A stretch of 51,276 bases of DNA from CAIWHR01 sp039931775 (GTDB taxonomy: Bacteria; Pseudomonadota; Gammaproteobacteria; Burkholderiales; Casimicrobiaceae), in NCBI GenBank assembly GCA_039931775.1, contig JBDTRG010000178.1, forward strand, positions 1 to 51,276, read 5' to 3'. The notes under the pieces were generated by a model. It worked only from the letters and a program-made list of their open reading frames with translations. It was not told the DNA's origin and did no database searches. Both the position numbers and the translations under genes were made by a program. Shown in pieces: positions 33,426 to 43,121 of this stretch (position 1 is its first letter; each line of letters starts with the position of its first letter).

Positions 33426-35099
33426 CTACGCGGCCGCCTTCTTCGCCTCGTCGCGCAATTCCCGTCTCAGGATCTTGCCGACGTTGGTCTTCGGAAGTTC
33501 TTTGCGGAACTCGACCTCACGGGGCATCTTGTAGCCGGTGAGCTGTTTGCGGCAGTGCGCGAGGAGATCCGCGGCGGTCATCGACTCGTCCTTCTTCACG
33601 ACGAAGAGCTTCACCGCTTCGCCGGATTTATCGTCGGGAACCCCCACCGCCGCGCACTCGAGAACCCCCGGATGCATCGCGACGACGGCCTCGATTTCGT
33701 TCGGATAGACGTTGAATCCGGAGACCAGGATCATGTCCTTCTTGCGGTCGACGATCTTGACGTAGCCCTCTGCGTCCATCACGCCTACGTCCCCCGTCAT
33801 GAAATAGCCATCGGGCATCATCACCTTCTCGGTCTCGTCGGGCCGGTTCCAGTAGCCCGCCATCACCTGCGGTCCCTTGATGCAGATTTCGCCAGGCTGG
33901 CCAAGCGCGACGTCCTTGCCGAAGTCGTCGCGCAACACGACGTCGGTCGATGGGATCGGCAGCCCGATCGTGCCGTTGTACGCCGGGATGTCGAGCGGGT
34001 TGATGATCGCCGCCGGCGAGGTTTCGGTGAGCCCATAGGCCTCGATCAGCGTGCAGCCGGTGATCTCTTTCCACTTGACCGCGACAGCTTCCTGCACCGC
34101 CATCCCGCCGCCCAGCGTCAGGCGCAGCGTGGTGAAATCGAGCTTGGCGAACTCGGGATTGTTCACGAGCGCGTTGAAGAGCGTGTTGACGCCGGTGAAC
34201 GCGGTGAACTTGTACCGGGCCATCTCCTTGATGAACCCGGGAATGTCGCGCGGATTCGGGATCAGGATGTTTTCGCCGCCGAGCGTCATGAACGTGAGGC
34301 AGTTAGCCGTCAGCGAAAAGATGTGATACAGCGGCAGCGGCGTGATGATCACTTCGCGCTTCTCGCCGAGGAACGGGCTGATCCACGCGCGCGCCTGGAG
34401 CAGGTTCGCGACGATGTTGCGGTGGAGCAGCACGGCGCCTTTCGCGACCCCTGTCGTGCCCCCGGTGTACTGCAGGAACGCGATGTCTTCATGACCGACG
34501 CCAACCCGTTCGAGGGAACGCCGGCGCCCGGCCGCGAGGGCGTCCGACAGCTTGACCGCGTCCGGAAGATGCCACGCCGGCACCATCTTCTTCACGTGCC
34601 GTATCGCGAGGTCGACGGCGATGCCCTTGAAGCCGAGCAGTTCGCCGATGCTGGTGACGATCACCTGGCGGACCTTGGTTCTGCCCAAGACCTCCTGCAC
34701 GGTGTGCGCGAAATTCTCGACGACGACAATCATCTCGGCGCCAGAATCCGCGAGCTGGTGCTCGAGCTCGCGCGCGGTGTACAACGGATTGACGTTCACC
34801 ACGGTGCAGCCCGCGCGCAGGATGCCGAACAGGCACACCGGATATTGCAGGATGTTGGGCATCATCAGCGCGATGCGCGTGCCCTTCGTGCAGCCGTTGG
34901 CCTGCAGGTACGATCCGAATGCGCCGGAGAGTGTTTCGAGCTCTGCGAACGTGAACGTCTTGCCCATGCACGTGAACGACGGGCGGTCCTTGAACTTCGC
35001 CGCGCTCTCCTCGAACACCTCGCGGACCGACGCGTACTCGTTCACGTCGATCTCGGCGGGCACGCCTTTCGGGTAGTGCTTGAGCCAGGACTTTTCCAC
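33426..35099 (-). CDS. fadD: Long-chain fatty acid-CoA ligase FadD
   Basis: A 557-residue AMP-forming ligase. The P-loop motif is YTGGTTGVAKGA (about residues 211-222). The A5 region is YGLTETSPA, and the fatty-acyl-CoA-synthetase signature includes GYFMTGDVGVMD and VDRKKDMILVSGFNVYPNEIE. The C-terminal lysine lies in KTNVGKILRRELR. It activates fatty acids after uptake. The start is a GTG with GGAGGAGG upstream. The N-terminus (EKSWLKHYPKGVP) matches FadD enzymes of proteobacteria. Confidence 0.95.
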   Translation of the reverse strand: MEKSWLKHYPKGVPAEIDVNEYASVREVFEESAAKFKDRPSFTCMGKTFTFAELETLSGAFGSYLQANGCTKGTRIALMMPNILQYPVCLFGILRAGCTVVNVNPLYTARELEHQLADSGAEMIVVVENFAHTVQEVLGRTKVRQVIVTSIGELLGFKGIAVDLAIRHVKKMVPAWHLPDAVKLSDALAAGRRRSLERVGVGHEDIAFLQYTGGTTGVAKGAVLLHRNIVANLLQARAWISPFLGEKREVIITPLPLYHIFSLTANCLTFMTLGGENILIPNPRDIPGFIKEMARYKFTAFTGVNTLFNALVNNPEFAKLDFTTLRLTLGGGMAVQEAVAVKWKEITGCTLIEAYGLTETSPAAIINPLDIPAYNGTIGLPIPSTDVVLRDDFGKDVALGQPGEICIKGPQVMAGYWNRPDETEKVMMPDGYFMTGDVGVMDAEGYVKIVDRKKDMILVSGFNVYPNEIEAVVAMHPGVLECAAVGVPDDKSGEAVKLFVVKKDESMTAADLLAHCRKQLTGYKMPREVEFRKELPKTNVGKILRRELRDEAKKAAA

Positions 35100-35130
35100 G
35101 AGCCTCCTCCATGCCCTTCGATGGGGCGGT

Positions 35131-35145
35131 CGTTCGAATCGAACG
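35131..35145. promoter_or_regulatory. Palindrome in the fadD upstream region
   Basis: CGTTCGAATCGAACG has 7-bp inverted arms around one base, 32 bases before the fadD start. It shares the CGTTCG core with the palindrome in front of the TetR-fadE operon and could be a second site for that regulator. Confidence 0.35.
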
Positions 35146-35295
35146 GGTCATCGCGCGGCGGACCCTCCGCCGTTCTGCGTACATCGCAACCTCGCGACGA
35201 CGCAGGAACGCGATGCCACTCCAAGCGGCGCATGCTACACCAGTTGCGCCGGCGCCTGCGCCGTCAACCCGCTCGCGTGGCAACCCGAATCGGGA

Positions 35296-37239
35296 TCAGG
35301 AAGACGCCGTGCGCGGCGAGGCTTGACCGAGGGTCTGCGCATAGTGCAGCGGGCCGCCGCGAAACGGGGCGAACCCGGTGCCGAAAATCGCGCCGGCGTC
35401 GACCAGGTCGCCATCGGTGACGATACCTTCCGCGAGCGCCGCCTTCGCCTCCGTGACGAACGGCTCGATGAGCCTCTGCGCAAGCCCGGGCGGAACGGCG
35501 CCGGCCGCCTGCTTCAAAGGTTTGCCGGTCGCGTAATCGTAGAAGCCGCGCTTGGTCTTGCGGCCAAGATGCCCCGCCGCGACGAGCTCGGTCAACTTTT
35601 TCGGCGGTGCAGCGTCGGGGGAGAGCATCTTGCCGACCGCCACACAGATGTCGAGGCCCACGGTATCGGCGAGCTCGATCGGTCCCATCGGCATCCCGAA
35701 TTCCAGCGCCGCCTCGTCGATCACTTCCGGCGCGATGCCCTCGTCGACGCAGCGCATCGCCGTCATCAGGTACGGTGCGAGTATGCGATTGACGAGGAAG
35801 CCCGGCGCGCTTTTCACGGGCAGGGGCAGACGGTCGATCTGGCGGACGAACGCGGCGGCCGGCGCGATCAGCGCGGCGTTCGTCTGCCGGCCGTGCACGA
35901 TCTCGACCAGCATCATCTTCGCGACCGGATTGAAGAAATGCAGCCCAATTAGGCGTGTCGGATTCGCCATCGCGGTCGCGATGTCCTCGAGCGGGATCGA
36001 CGACGTGTTGGTGGCGAGGATCGCCGCGGGTTTGGCCTTCGCCTCGACGCCGGCGAACAGCGCGCGCTTCGCATTGACGTTTTCGAAGATCGCCTCGATG
36101 ACGACGTCGGCGCGCGCAACGCCATCGCCGGCGACGTCCGGGATCAGCCGGTCGACCGCGTCGCGGACGCGCCGCGGGTCGCGCAGTCGATCGGCGAAGA
36201 GCTTCGCCGCGCGTCCCATCGCCGGCGCCAGCCGCGCGGCGTCCTGATCCTGCAGCGTGACGGTCAGCCCGCGCAGCGCGCACCATGCCGCGATGTCGCC
36301 TCCCATCGTGCCGGCGCCGACGACGTGCACGTGCGCGGCCTTGAAATCGCCTTCCCTGCCGAAGGCCTTCATTCGCTCCTGCAGCTTGTAGAGGCGGATC
36401 AGGTTGCCCGCAGTCGGGGTCTTGAGCAGCGACGGAATCGAGGACGGATCGGACGGCGGCACGGCCAGGGCGTCGCCGTCGTACTTCACCCAGATGTCGA
36501 GGATCGCGTACGGCGCCGGATAGTGCTCGCGGCGTGCGCGTTTGGCCACCTGCTTCCGGGCCTGCGCGGCGATGATCCGGCGCACCAGCGGATTAAGCGT
36601 AAGCGACAGCGGAAACGCGAGGCGTCGCGGCGGCGGCAGCGTGTTGAGGATGCCGCGCACCGTGTTCTCCATGATCCGGGCGGGCACGCATTCGTCGGCC
36701 ACACCAAGTTTCTTCGCGCGGCGCGCGTCGATCGTGCGCCCGGTCAGCATCAGGTCGAGCGCCGCCGGCGCACCGGCAAGTCTCGGTAGCCGCTTCATGC
36801 CGCCCCAACCCGGCACGATGCCCAGCATCACTTCCGGAAGGCCGAGACGGGTCCCCGGCTCGTCGACCACCACGCGGTATCGGCAGGCGAGCGCGAGCTC
36901 GAACCCGCCACCCAGGCAGAAACCGCGCACGAGCGCTACCGTCGGGTATTTGACGGCGGAAAGGCGCTCGAAGCTATCCCAGCCGCGCTTGACCAGCGCC
37001 ACGGCGCCGGCTTCGTTTTCTAGCTCGCCGAATTCGTCGATGTCGGCGCCGGCGATGAAGCCGTTCGCCTTGCCCGACACAATGACGAGCCCGCGCGGCG
37101 GGTCGCGGTCGAGGAGATCGAGCGCCTCGTTGAATTCCACGAGCACGGGGGCACCCAGCGTGTTGGTGGTCGCTCCGGCACGGTCGAAGGTGAGGCGCGC
37201 TAAGCCGTCGGGGTCGCGCGCAAGTATCCAGTGTTGCAT
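35296..37239 (-). CDS. fadB: 3-hydroxyacyl-CoA dehydrogenase/enoyl-CoA hydratase, FadB/FadJ type
   Basis: A 647-residue bifunctional beta-oxidation enzyme. The N-terminal crotonase domain has the oxyanion-hole segments FIAGADIDEF and CLGGGFELALACRYRV and the glutamate in LPEVMLGIVPGWGG. The NAD-binding domain begins VVGAGTMGGDIAAWCALRG (about residue 315). The HAD catalytic histidine is in GLHFFNPVAKMMLVE, and a C-terminal HAD domain follows. It is shorter than E. coli FadB (729). It is the last gene of the TetR-fadE-fadA-fadB set, separated from fadA by a 151-base gap holding a REP-like repeat. Confidence 0.93.
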   Translation of the reverse strand: MQHWILARDPDGLARLTFDRAGATTNTLGAPVLVEFNEALDLLDRDPPRGLVIVSGKANGFIAGADIDEFGELENEAGAVALVKRGWDSFERLSAVKYPTVALVRGFCLGGGFELALACRYRVVVDEPGTRLGLPEVMLGIVPGWGGMKRLPRLAGAPAALDLMLTGRTIDARRAKKLGVADECVPARIMENTVRGILNTLPPPRRLAFPLSLTLNPLVRRIIAAQARKQVAKRARREHYPAPYAILDIWVKYDGDALAVPPSDPSSIPSLLKTPTAGNLIRLYKLQERMKAFGREGDFKAAHVHVVGAGTMGGDIAAWCALRGLTVTLQDQDAARLAPAMGRAAKLFADRLRDPRRVRDAVDRLIPDVAGDGVARADVVIEAIFENVNAKRALFAGVEAKAKPAAILATNTSSIPLEDIATAMANPTRLIGLHFFNPVAKMMLVEIVHGRQTNAALIAPAAAFVRQIDRLPLPVKSAPGFLVNRILAPYLMTAMRCVDEGIAPEVIDEAALEFGMPMGPIELADTVGLDICVAVGKMLSPDAAPPKKLTELVAAGHLGRKTKRGFYDYATGKPLKQAAGAVPPGLAQRLIEPFVTEAKAALAEGIVTDGDLVDAGAIFGTGFAPFRGGPLHYAQTLGQASPRTASS

Positions 37240-37296
37240 CGGGATTCGCTTTCCTATCGATGACGACCACAATGGTTCAAGGCGACCGCGAGACCC

Positions 37297-37372
37297 CCGT
37301 CGTCCCCGCGCAGGCGGGGACCCAGTGGCGTCCGTCGAAAGTCGCTGGGGTCTCGCGTTCGCGGGAACGACG
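37297..37372. repeat. REP-like palindromic repeat, copy 1
   Basis: A 76-base element with two inverted hairpins: GTCCCCGCGCAGGCGGGGAC on one side and TCTCGCGTTCGCGGGA on the other, joined by a short central segment. Read in the opposite orientation, the element at 46214-46290 matches it at 64 of 76 positions by eye. It sits between fadA and fadB inside an apparent operon. Confidence 0.8.
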
Positions 37373-37390
37373 AGAGTTTCGCTGCTGGAG

Positions 37391-38674
37391 TCACACTCGT
37401 TCGACCAGCATCGCGCCGCCCAATCCGCCGCCGATGCAGATCGCCGCCATGCCGCGCCGGCCACCGGTACGCTTCAGCACATTGAGAACATGGAGGACGA
37501 TCCGCGCGCCCGACGCCCCCACCGGATGACCGAGCGCGATCGCTCCGCCGTCGACGTTGAGCTTGCCCTCGTCGAGCGCTCCCAGCGCCGCCGAAAGGCC
37601 GAGCTCCTTCGTGCAGTAGTCGGCGCTTTGCCATGCGCGCTCGCACGCGATCACCTGGGCCGCGAACGCCTCGTTGATCTCCCACGCGTCGAGGTCGTTG
37701 AGGGACAGGCCGTGGCGCTTCAGGATCGGCGTCGACGCGTGCACGGGCCCCAGCCCCATCTCCGCCGGATCGAGCCCCGCCCACTCCGAATCGACGAGAC
37801 GCCCGATCGGCGTGAGCTTGTGCTTGTCGACCGCGCGTTCGGATGCGATCAGCAGAAACGCGGCGCCGTCGGTGATCTGCGAACTGTTGCCGGCGGTGAC
37901 GTTGCCGTACTTCCGATCGAAGAAGGGTTTGAGCTTCGCCAGGTTCTCGGCCGTCGAGTCCTCGCGGACGCCGTCGTCGACGGCGTAGACCTTGCCGTTC
38001 CTGTCGTACAGCGGAACGACCTCGCCGTCGAAATGCCCGGCCTTCTGCGCTGCGAGCACGCGCGCGTGGCTCCTCGCTGCGTAGGCGTCCATCTCGACCC
38101 GCGAGATGCCGAATCGGAACGCGAGATTCTCGGCCGTCTGCCCCATCAGGAGGCCCACGATCGGATCGGTCAGGCCCTTCATCAGTCCGATGACCGGCGC
38201 CAGATACGAAAGCTTGAACTGCGCGAGAAGGCTGGCGCGCTGGCCGAGCGATTTCGCCGCGTACCAGTTCGAAAGCCACAGCACCATCGCGTCGGAAAAA
38301 AGGAGCGGCACACGCGACAGCGCATCGACGCCGCCGGCCAGCACGAGATTCGAGCGGCCCGCGCGGATGTTGTTGACGGCGGAGTCGAGCGCCTGCATGC
38401 CCGACGCGCAATTGCGCATGACGGTCCACCCGGGCACTTTCATTCCGCAGCCCATCCGCAGCGCCACCACGCGTCCGATGTTGACCTCGTCCACCGAAGG
38501 CGCCGCGCATCCCAGGATCACTTCGTCGAGCTCGGTCGGCGCGAACGGCTGGCGCACGAGCACCGCCCGTCCGGCGGCGGTGGCGAGGTCGGACGCCGAG
38601 AACGGCCCCGGCCGGTTGCGCGATTTGAGGAAGGGCGTGCGCGCGCCGTCGACGATGTAGATCGGTTCGTTCAT
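37391..38674 (-). CDS. fadA: Acetyl-CoA acyltransferase (thiolase) FadA/FadI type
   Basis: A 427-residue thiolase. The nucleophilic Cys lies in MRNCASGMQALDSA, the conserved NEAFA region is in AWEINEAFAAQV, the active-site His is in GGAIALGHPVGASGARI, and the second Cys is in AAICIGGGLGGAM. It cleaves 3-ketoacyl-CoA to acetyl-CoA and a shortened acyl-CoA. The ATG overlaps the fadE stop (ATGA). The length fits the FadI/trifunctional-beta type more than short FadA (387). Confidence 0.94.
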   Translation of the reverse strand: MNEPIYIVDGARTPFLKSRNRPGPFSASDLATAAGRAVLVRQPFAPTELDEVILGCAAPSVDEVNIGRVVALRMGCGMKVPGWTVMRNCASGMQALDSAVNNIRAGRSNLVLAGGVDALSRVPLLFSDAMVLWLSNWYAAKSLGQRASLLAQFKLSYLAPVIGLMKGLTDPIVGLLMGQTAENLAFRFGISRVEMDAYAARSHARVLAAQKAGHFDGEVVPLYDRNGKVYAVDDGVREDSTAENLAKLKPFFDRKYGNVTAGNSSQITDGAAFLLIASERAVDKHKLTPIGRLVDSEWAGLDPAEMGLGPVHASTPILKRHGLSLNDLDAWEINEAFAAQVIACERAWQSADYCTKELGLSAALGALDEGKLNVDGGAIALGHPVGASGARIVLHVLNVLKRTGGRRGMAAICIGGGLGGAMLVERV

Positions 38675-41190
38675 GCCGCCGCCTTGTGCACCACGTCGCG
38701 TGGCGGGCTCACGTGGGGCGCGGGGGAATCCTGCCTCATCTCCGACGTGCCGAGATCCTGCGCGAAATCGTCGACGCGGATCACGATCGCCGTGAGGTCG
38801 TGGGCATGAAGGACCGCCTCCGCCTCGGTAGCGGTGATCACGCCGGCCGCCTGCGCCCGCGCGACGAGCGCGGCGAAGCCGGCCCCGGGCGATTGCTTCG
38901 CATCGAAGCGCCCGCTCTTCATCGCCAACCGGAGCTTGGCCTCGGCCGGCTCGGCGGCGACGGTCGCGGCAAGCGCGCGTTCGATCTGCGCCACCGGGTC
39001 GTCCGCCCCGTGTCCCAGGTACATGCCGGCCGTCAGCCGGTCGCGGCACGCCGACGGTTCGATCAGGATGCGCGCCACCCGCTGCCCCAATTTGTCCGAC
39101 GGCACGACGTACGGACGGCCGACCGGAAAGGCCGCCACACTCATCAGCGCCGCCACGAACCGGTTCGGGAAATTCGAGATGACCCCCTCAAACGCATTCT
39201 GCGCCTTGAACATCGCGTCCCAGATCGCCCAGTGCATCAATGGCGCGTCGGCATGTTGCCGGCCTTCGTCCTCGAAACGCTTGAGCGTCGCGGAGCAGAG
39301 GTACATGAGCGACAGGATGTCGCCCAGGCGAGCCGACAGCTTTTCCTTGCGCTTCAGCGTGCCGCCGAGAGAGCCCATCGCGAGGTCGGCGAGCAGCGCG
39401 AACGCCGCAGAGAACCTTGTCAGCTGCTGGTAGTAGCGACGCGTTTCCGGCGCGATGCCGGCGGGCACGCGGACGAAATGCGCGCCGGTCAGGCCCATCA
39501 CGAACGTGCGCGCGAGATTCGACAGCGTGAAGCGCACGTGGCCGAAGAGCGCTGCGTCGAAGTCGATCGACGCCTTTTCCCGGTCCGTTTCTCGCGTGGC
39601 TTCGATCTCCTTCAGCACATACGGATGGCAGCGGATCGCGCCCTGGCCGAAGACGATGAGGCTGCGGGTCAGGATGTTGGCGCCCTCGACGGTGATCGCG
39701 ACCGGGATCTGCATGTACGCGGCACCGATGAAGTTCGACGGTCCCATGCAGATGCCTTTGCCGCCGACGACGTCCATCGCGTCGTTGACGACCTCGCGGC
39801 CGCGCTCCGTCAGGTGCAGCTTGGTGATTCCCGAGATCACCGCCGGCTTCTGGGCGAGGTCGATCGCGGCCGCCGTCAGCACGCGCGTCGCGTCCATCAT
39901 GTACAGGTTGCCGCCCATGCGGGTCAGCGCCTCCTCGATGCCCTCGAATCGGCCGATCGGCGTCTTGAACTGCTGGCGCACTCGCGAGTACCCGCCGACG
40001 GCGCGGACCGCGAGCTTCGCCATGCCGGTGGCCGACGACGGCAGCGAAATGCCGCGGCCCGCCGCGAGGCACTCCATCAGCATCCGCCAGCCGCGACCCA
40101 ACATCGGCTGGCCTCCGATCACCCAGTCCATCGGTATGAAGACATCCTTGCCGGAATTGGGTCCGTTCTGGAAGACGGCATTCAACGGCATGTGCCGCCG
40201 GCCGATCACCACGCCCGGGTGCGTGGTCGGGATCAGCGCGCAGGTGATGCCGATGTCCTCGCGATCTCCGATCAGGTGGTCGGGATCGAAGGCTCGAAAC
40301 GCGAGCCCCAGCAGCGTTGCGACCGGCCCCAGCGTGATGTAGCGCTTGTCCCAGGTAACGGAAAGGCCAAGCACGCGCTCGCCCTCGTGCTCGCCCCAGC
40401 AGACGGTGCCATAGTCCGGGATCGACGCCGCGTCGGAACCGGCCACGGGGTTCGTCAGCGCGAAACACGGAAGCTCCAGCCCCTTGGCGAGCCGGGGCAG
40501 GAAATGCCGCTTCTGTTCCTCGGTGCCGTAGTGCGCGAGCAGTTCGCCAGGTCCGAGCGAGTTCGGCACCATCACCGTCACCGACACGGTGCCCGAATGG
40601 GTCGACAACTTCGTCATCACCTGCGAATGGGCAAAGGCAGAGAAGCCGAGCCCACCGTATTCCTTCGCGATGCTCATGCCGAGGAAGCCGCGGTCCTTGA
40701 TGAATTGCCAGACCGCCGGCGGCAGGTCGCGGTGGATATTGGTCGTTTCCCAGTCGGTCACCATCGCGCAGAGCTCCTCGACGTCGTGGTCGAGGAACCG
40801 TTGCTCGTCATCGGTAAGATTCGGAATCGGGGTATCCAGCAGCCGTCGCCAATCGGGACGTCCGGAAAAGAGGTCGCCATCCCACCAGACGGTTCCGGCT
40901 TCGATCGCGTCGCGCTCGGTCTGCGACATCGCGGGCATCACCTTGCGGAAAATCGCGAGCACCGCGTCGCTGATGAGCTTGCGCCGCAGCGCCGGCACGT
41001 TGAGCGGGATCGCCAACAATACGAACGCGACGGTAAGCGCCAGCGCGAGCCAGCCGGGGAGCGTGTGGAAGTACCACGCGAGCGCAAGCGCGGCTGCGGT
41101 CGCGACGCTGACGACTCGCCCCGAGGCGTTGACGTAGGCGAGAGCCAGAGCTCCGACGAGGACGGCGACGAGCCAGACAGTGGTGACCAT
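38671..41190 (-). CDS. fadE: Acyl-CoA dehydrogenase FadE
   Basis: An 839-residue membrane-associated acyl-CoA dehydrogenase. It has two or three N-terminal hydrophobic segments (residues 1-75) and the FadE hallmark VWWDGDLFSGRPDW. The acyl-CoA dehydrogenase core includes AKEYGGLGFSAFAHSQVM, FALTNPVAGSDAASIPD and GGKGICMGPSNF. A C-terminal DUF1974-type domain follows. It performs the first oxidation step of beta-oxidation. GGAAGGAG precedes the ATG. It begins 41 bases after the TetR gene and overlaps fadA. Confidence 0.95.
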   Translation of the reverse strand: MVTTVWLVAVLVGALALAYVNASGRVVSVATAAALALAWYFHTLPGWLALALTVAFVLLAIPLNVPALRRKLISDAVLAIFRKVMPAMSQTERDAIEAGTVWWDGDLFSGRPDWRRLLDTPIPNLTDDEQRFLDHDVEELCAMVTDWETTNIHRDLPPAVWQFIKDRGFLGMSIAKEYGGLGFSAFAHSQVMTKLSTHSGTVSVTVMVPNSLGPGELLAHYGTEEQKRHFLPRLAKGLELPCFALTNPVAGSDAASIPDYGTVCWGEHEGERVLGLSVTWDKRYITLGPVATLLGLAFRAFDPDHLIGDREDIGITCALIPTTHPGVVIGRRHMPLNAVFQNGPNSGKDVFIPMDWVIGGQPMLGRGWRMLMECLAAGRGISLPSSATGMAKLAVRAVGGYSRVRQQFKTPIGRFEGIEEALTRMGGNLYMMDATRVLTAAAIDLAQKPAVISGITKLHLTERGREVVNDAMDVVGGKGICMGPSNFIGAAYMQIPVAITVEGANILTRSLIVFGQGAIRCHPYVLKEIEATRETDREKASIDFDAALFGHVRFTLSNLARTFVMGLTGAHFVRVPAGIAPETRRYYQQLTRFSAAFALLADLAMGSLGGTLKRKEKLSARLGDILSLMYLCSATLKRFEDEGRQHADAPLMHWAIWDAMFKAQNAFEGVISNFPNRFVAALMSVAAFPVGRPYVVPSDKLGQRVARILIEPSACRDRLTAGMYLGHGADDPVAQIERALAATVAAEPAEAKLRLAMKSGRFDAKQSPGAGFAALVARAQAAGVITATEAEAVLHAHDLTAIVIRVDDFAQDLGTSEMRQDSPAPHVSPPRDVVHKAAA

Positions 41191-41231
41191 CGATTGCTCC
41201 TTCCTGGGCGGCGATCAGGCGGGTGGCGGCG

Positions 41232-41948
41232 TCAGCGCGCGCCGTGTTCGTGCGGGCGGGCGCCCTCGGAGAGCTCCGGCACCGGGGATTGCAGCCCCGC
41301 CAGCAGAAACGGGGCGAGGCGATGAAGCAGCAACTCGTCGTTCGCCGACTCGGCCGGCGTGAGCTCGGCGATGAGGCGCAGCGCGTCGGTGCCGGCCAGC
41401 GTGTACGACAGCGCGCCCATGATGAAGTGCAGACGCCACGACAGTTCCTTCTTCGGCAGATTGGGGAGCGCCCGCGCGAAGGCCGCCTTGAAGCGCGCGA
41501 TCATCACCGCGTACTGCTCGGCCAGGAACTTGCGGATGAAAGGCGCCGGGTCCGCGTAGGCACGTCCCAGCAAACGCAGGAAATTCTTGCCGCCGCGTTC
41601 GGGGTCGCGCGCGAGCTTCAAGGCAGGGATGAACATCGCCGAGAGAATTCGGTCGCAAGGCAGCGGGACCGGCGCAGACTCGTGTTCGAGTTGCGTCAGG
41701 AGGTCGACGCGCTCCTGGTTCATCGGATCGAGCCGGCGCGTCAATACGGCCTGGAAGAGCTCCTCCTTGCTCCCGAAGTGATAGTTCACCGCGGCGAGGT
41801 TGACGGCGGCCGCATTGGTGATCGCGCGCATGCTCGTCGCTTCGAAACCGAGCTCCATGAACAGCGCCTCGGCCGCGTCGAGGATCCGCGCCTTGGTCAT
41901 CGCCGGTCCGCGCATCGTCGATATCGGAACTACGGTTGCCGTCGTCAT
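41232..41948 (-). CDS. TetR/AcrR-family regulator of the fad operon
   Basis: A 238-residue repressor-type protein. The helix-turn-helix is in KARILDAAEALFMELGFEATSMRAITNAAAVNLAAVNYHFGSKEELFQAVL. The C-terminal domain is of the CECR6/PsrA-like helical kind. It is first in the TetR-fadE-fadA-fadB operon, so it probably controls beta-oxidation in response to acyl-CoA or fatty acid. A palindrome 107 bases upstream is the likely operator, giving autoregulation. ATG at 41948 has AAAGG upstream; an in-frame GTG lies at 41954. Confidence 0.88.
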   Translation of the reverse strand: MTTATVVPISTMRGPAMTKARILDAAEALFMELGFEATSMRAITNAAAVNLAAVNYHFGSKEELFQAVLTRRLDPMNQERVDLLTQLEHESAPVPLPCDRILSAMFIPALKLARDPERGGKNFLRLLGRAYADPAPFIRKFLAEQYAVMIARFKAAFARALPNLPKKELSWRLHFIMGALSYTLAGTDALRLIAELTPAESANDELLLHRLAPFLLAGLQSPVPELSEGARPHEHGAR

Positions 41949-42052
41949 ATGCACCTTTCGTGCGTCCCGGGGGGATGGCGATCCGCCTGGAGCCTGACGG
42001 CTTGAATCGCCGGTCTAGCCGGCCCGCCAAACCATCGTCAAACTGTATTCGA

Positions 42053-42069
42053 TTAAACGTTCGTTTTAA
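42053..42069. promoter_or_regulatory. Palindromic operator candidate for the TetR regulator
   Basis: TTAAACGTTCGTTTTAA has inverted arms TTAAACG / CGTTTTAA around a short centre, in an AT-rich island between the divergent TetR and DMT genes. Its form fits TetR-family operators of fatty-acid operons. Confidence 0.55.
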
Positions 42070-42146
42070 TTCTAAGGCTGCCCGTTCAAGGCTGTCAAGT
42101 TCGCGATCCCGGTTGTGAACGGTAAAGTGCGGCAAACAGTTTCCCC

Positions 42147-43052
42147 ATGATCTCGACCCGCTCCGCGTCCGCAAACGCGCATTTCCCGAGCCCGACCGAC
42201 CGGCGCAATGGCCTCTGGTGGGGCTTTGTCGGCGTCGCGAGCTTCAGCCTTACCCTGCCCGCGACCCGCGTCGCCGTCGCGACCCTCGATCCGGTCTTCG
42301 TCGGGCTCGGCCGGGCGGTGATCGCGGCGCTGCTTGCGGCGATCGTTCTGGCCGCGTCGCGTGCGCGCTGGCCCGGATGGGCCTTGGTGCCGCGCCTCGC
42401 GCTGGTCGCCGGGGGCGTGATCATCGGCTTTCCGTTGTTCTCTGCGTGGGCGATGCGCTATGTGCCCGCCGCGCACGGCGCCGTCGTGATCGGACTGCTC
42501 CCGCTCGCCACCGCGATGGCCGGCGCGTGGATCGCGCACGAGCGACCGTCGCGCGCCTTCTGGCTCTGCGCAATTGCGGGCAGCGCCGTCGTCATCGGAT
42601 TCGCGCTGTGGCAAGGCGGCGGTGCACCTCAACCCGCGGACCTCCTGCTCGTGCTCGCCGTCGCCTCGGCGGCGATCGGCTACGCCGAGGGTGGTCGGCT
42701 GGCGCGCACGATGCCGGGGTCGCAGGTGATCTGCTGGGCGCTCGTCATCGCGGCACCGTTCGTCGCCATCCCCACCGCATTCACGCTCGACGCACGCCTG
42801 CTCGATGCGCCCGCGGTCGCATGGGTCGGTTTCGCCTACGTCAGCGTCGTCAGCATGTTCCTGGGATTTTTCGCCTGGTACCGCGGCCTCGCGCTGGGCG
42901 GCATCGCCACCGTTGGCCAGGTGCAACTCGTCCAGCCTTTCCTGACGATCTTGGCGTCGGCGTGGCTGCTGGGCGAGAGCGTCGACGTCTCGACTTACGT
43001 CGCGGCCGCGCTCGTCATCGCATCGATCGCCGCCGGGCGCCGCGCGCGTTAG
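42147..43052 (+). CDS. DMT-superfamily (EamA) transporter
   Basis: A 301-residue membrane protein with ten hydrophobic segments in two EamA repeats. The first begins NGLWWGFVGVASFSLTLPATR and the second LLVLAVASAAIGYAEGG. Late motifs include GFFAWYRGLALGGIATVGQVQLVQPFLTI. It likely exports amino acids or metabolites. The substrate cannot be read. It is divergent from the TetR gene and shares its 198-base upstream region. Confidence 0.9.
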   Translation: MISTRSASANAHFPSPTDRRNGLWWGFVGVASFSLTLPATRVAVATLDPVFVGLGRAVIAALLAAIVLAASRARWPGWALVPRLALVAGGVIIGFPLFSAWAMRYVPAAHGAVVIGLLPLATAMAGAWIAHERPSRAFWLCAIAGSAVVIGFALWQGGGAPQPADLLLVLAVASAAIGYAEGGRLARTMPGSQVICWALVIAAPFVAIPTAFTLDARLLDAPAVAWVGFAYVSVVSMFLGFFAWYRGLALGGIATVGQVQLVQPFLTILASAWLLGESVDVSTYVAAALVIASIAAGRRAR

Positions 43053-43121
43053 CGCGGTACGCCGCCCTTCCGCGAACGGAATTGCGTTGGCTATACTTCG
43101 CCGTCATCCGGGAGATGCCCC

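Noticed and set aside
32946..35420. An open frame of about 820 codons on the plus strand across the thioesterase and fadD genes
   Set aside because: A shadow of genes with clear motifs on the other strand; no ribosome-binding site or recognisable domain.
38686..41325. An open frame of nearly 880 codons on the plus strand across fadE
   Set aside because: Antisense to fadE, with Arg/His-rich composition and no domains.
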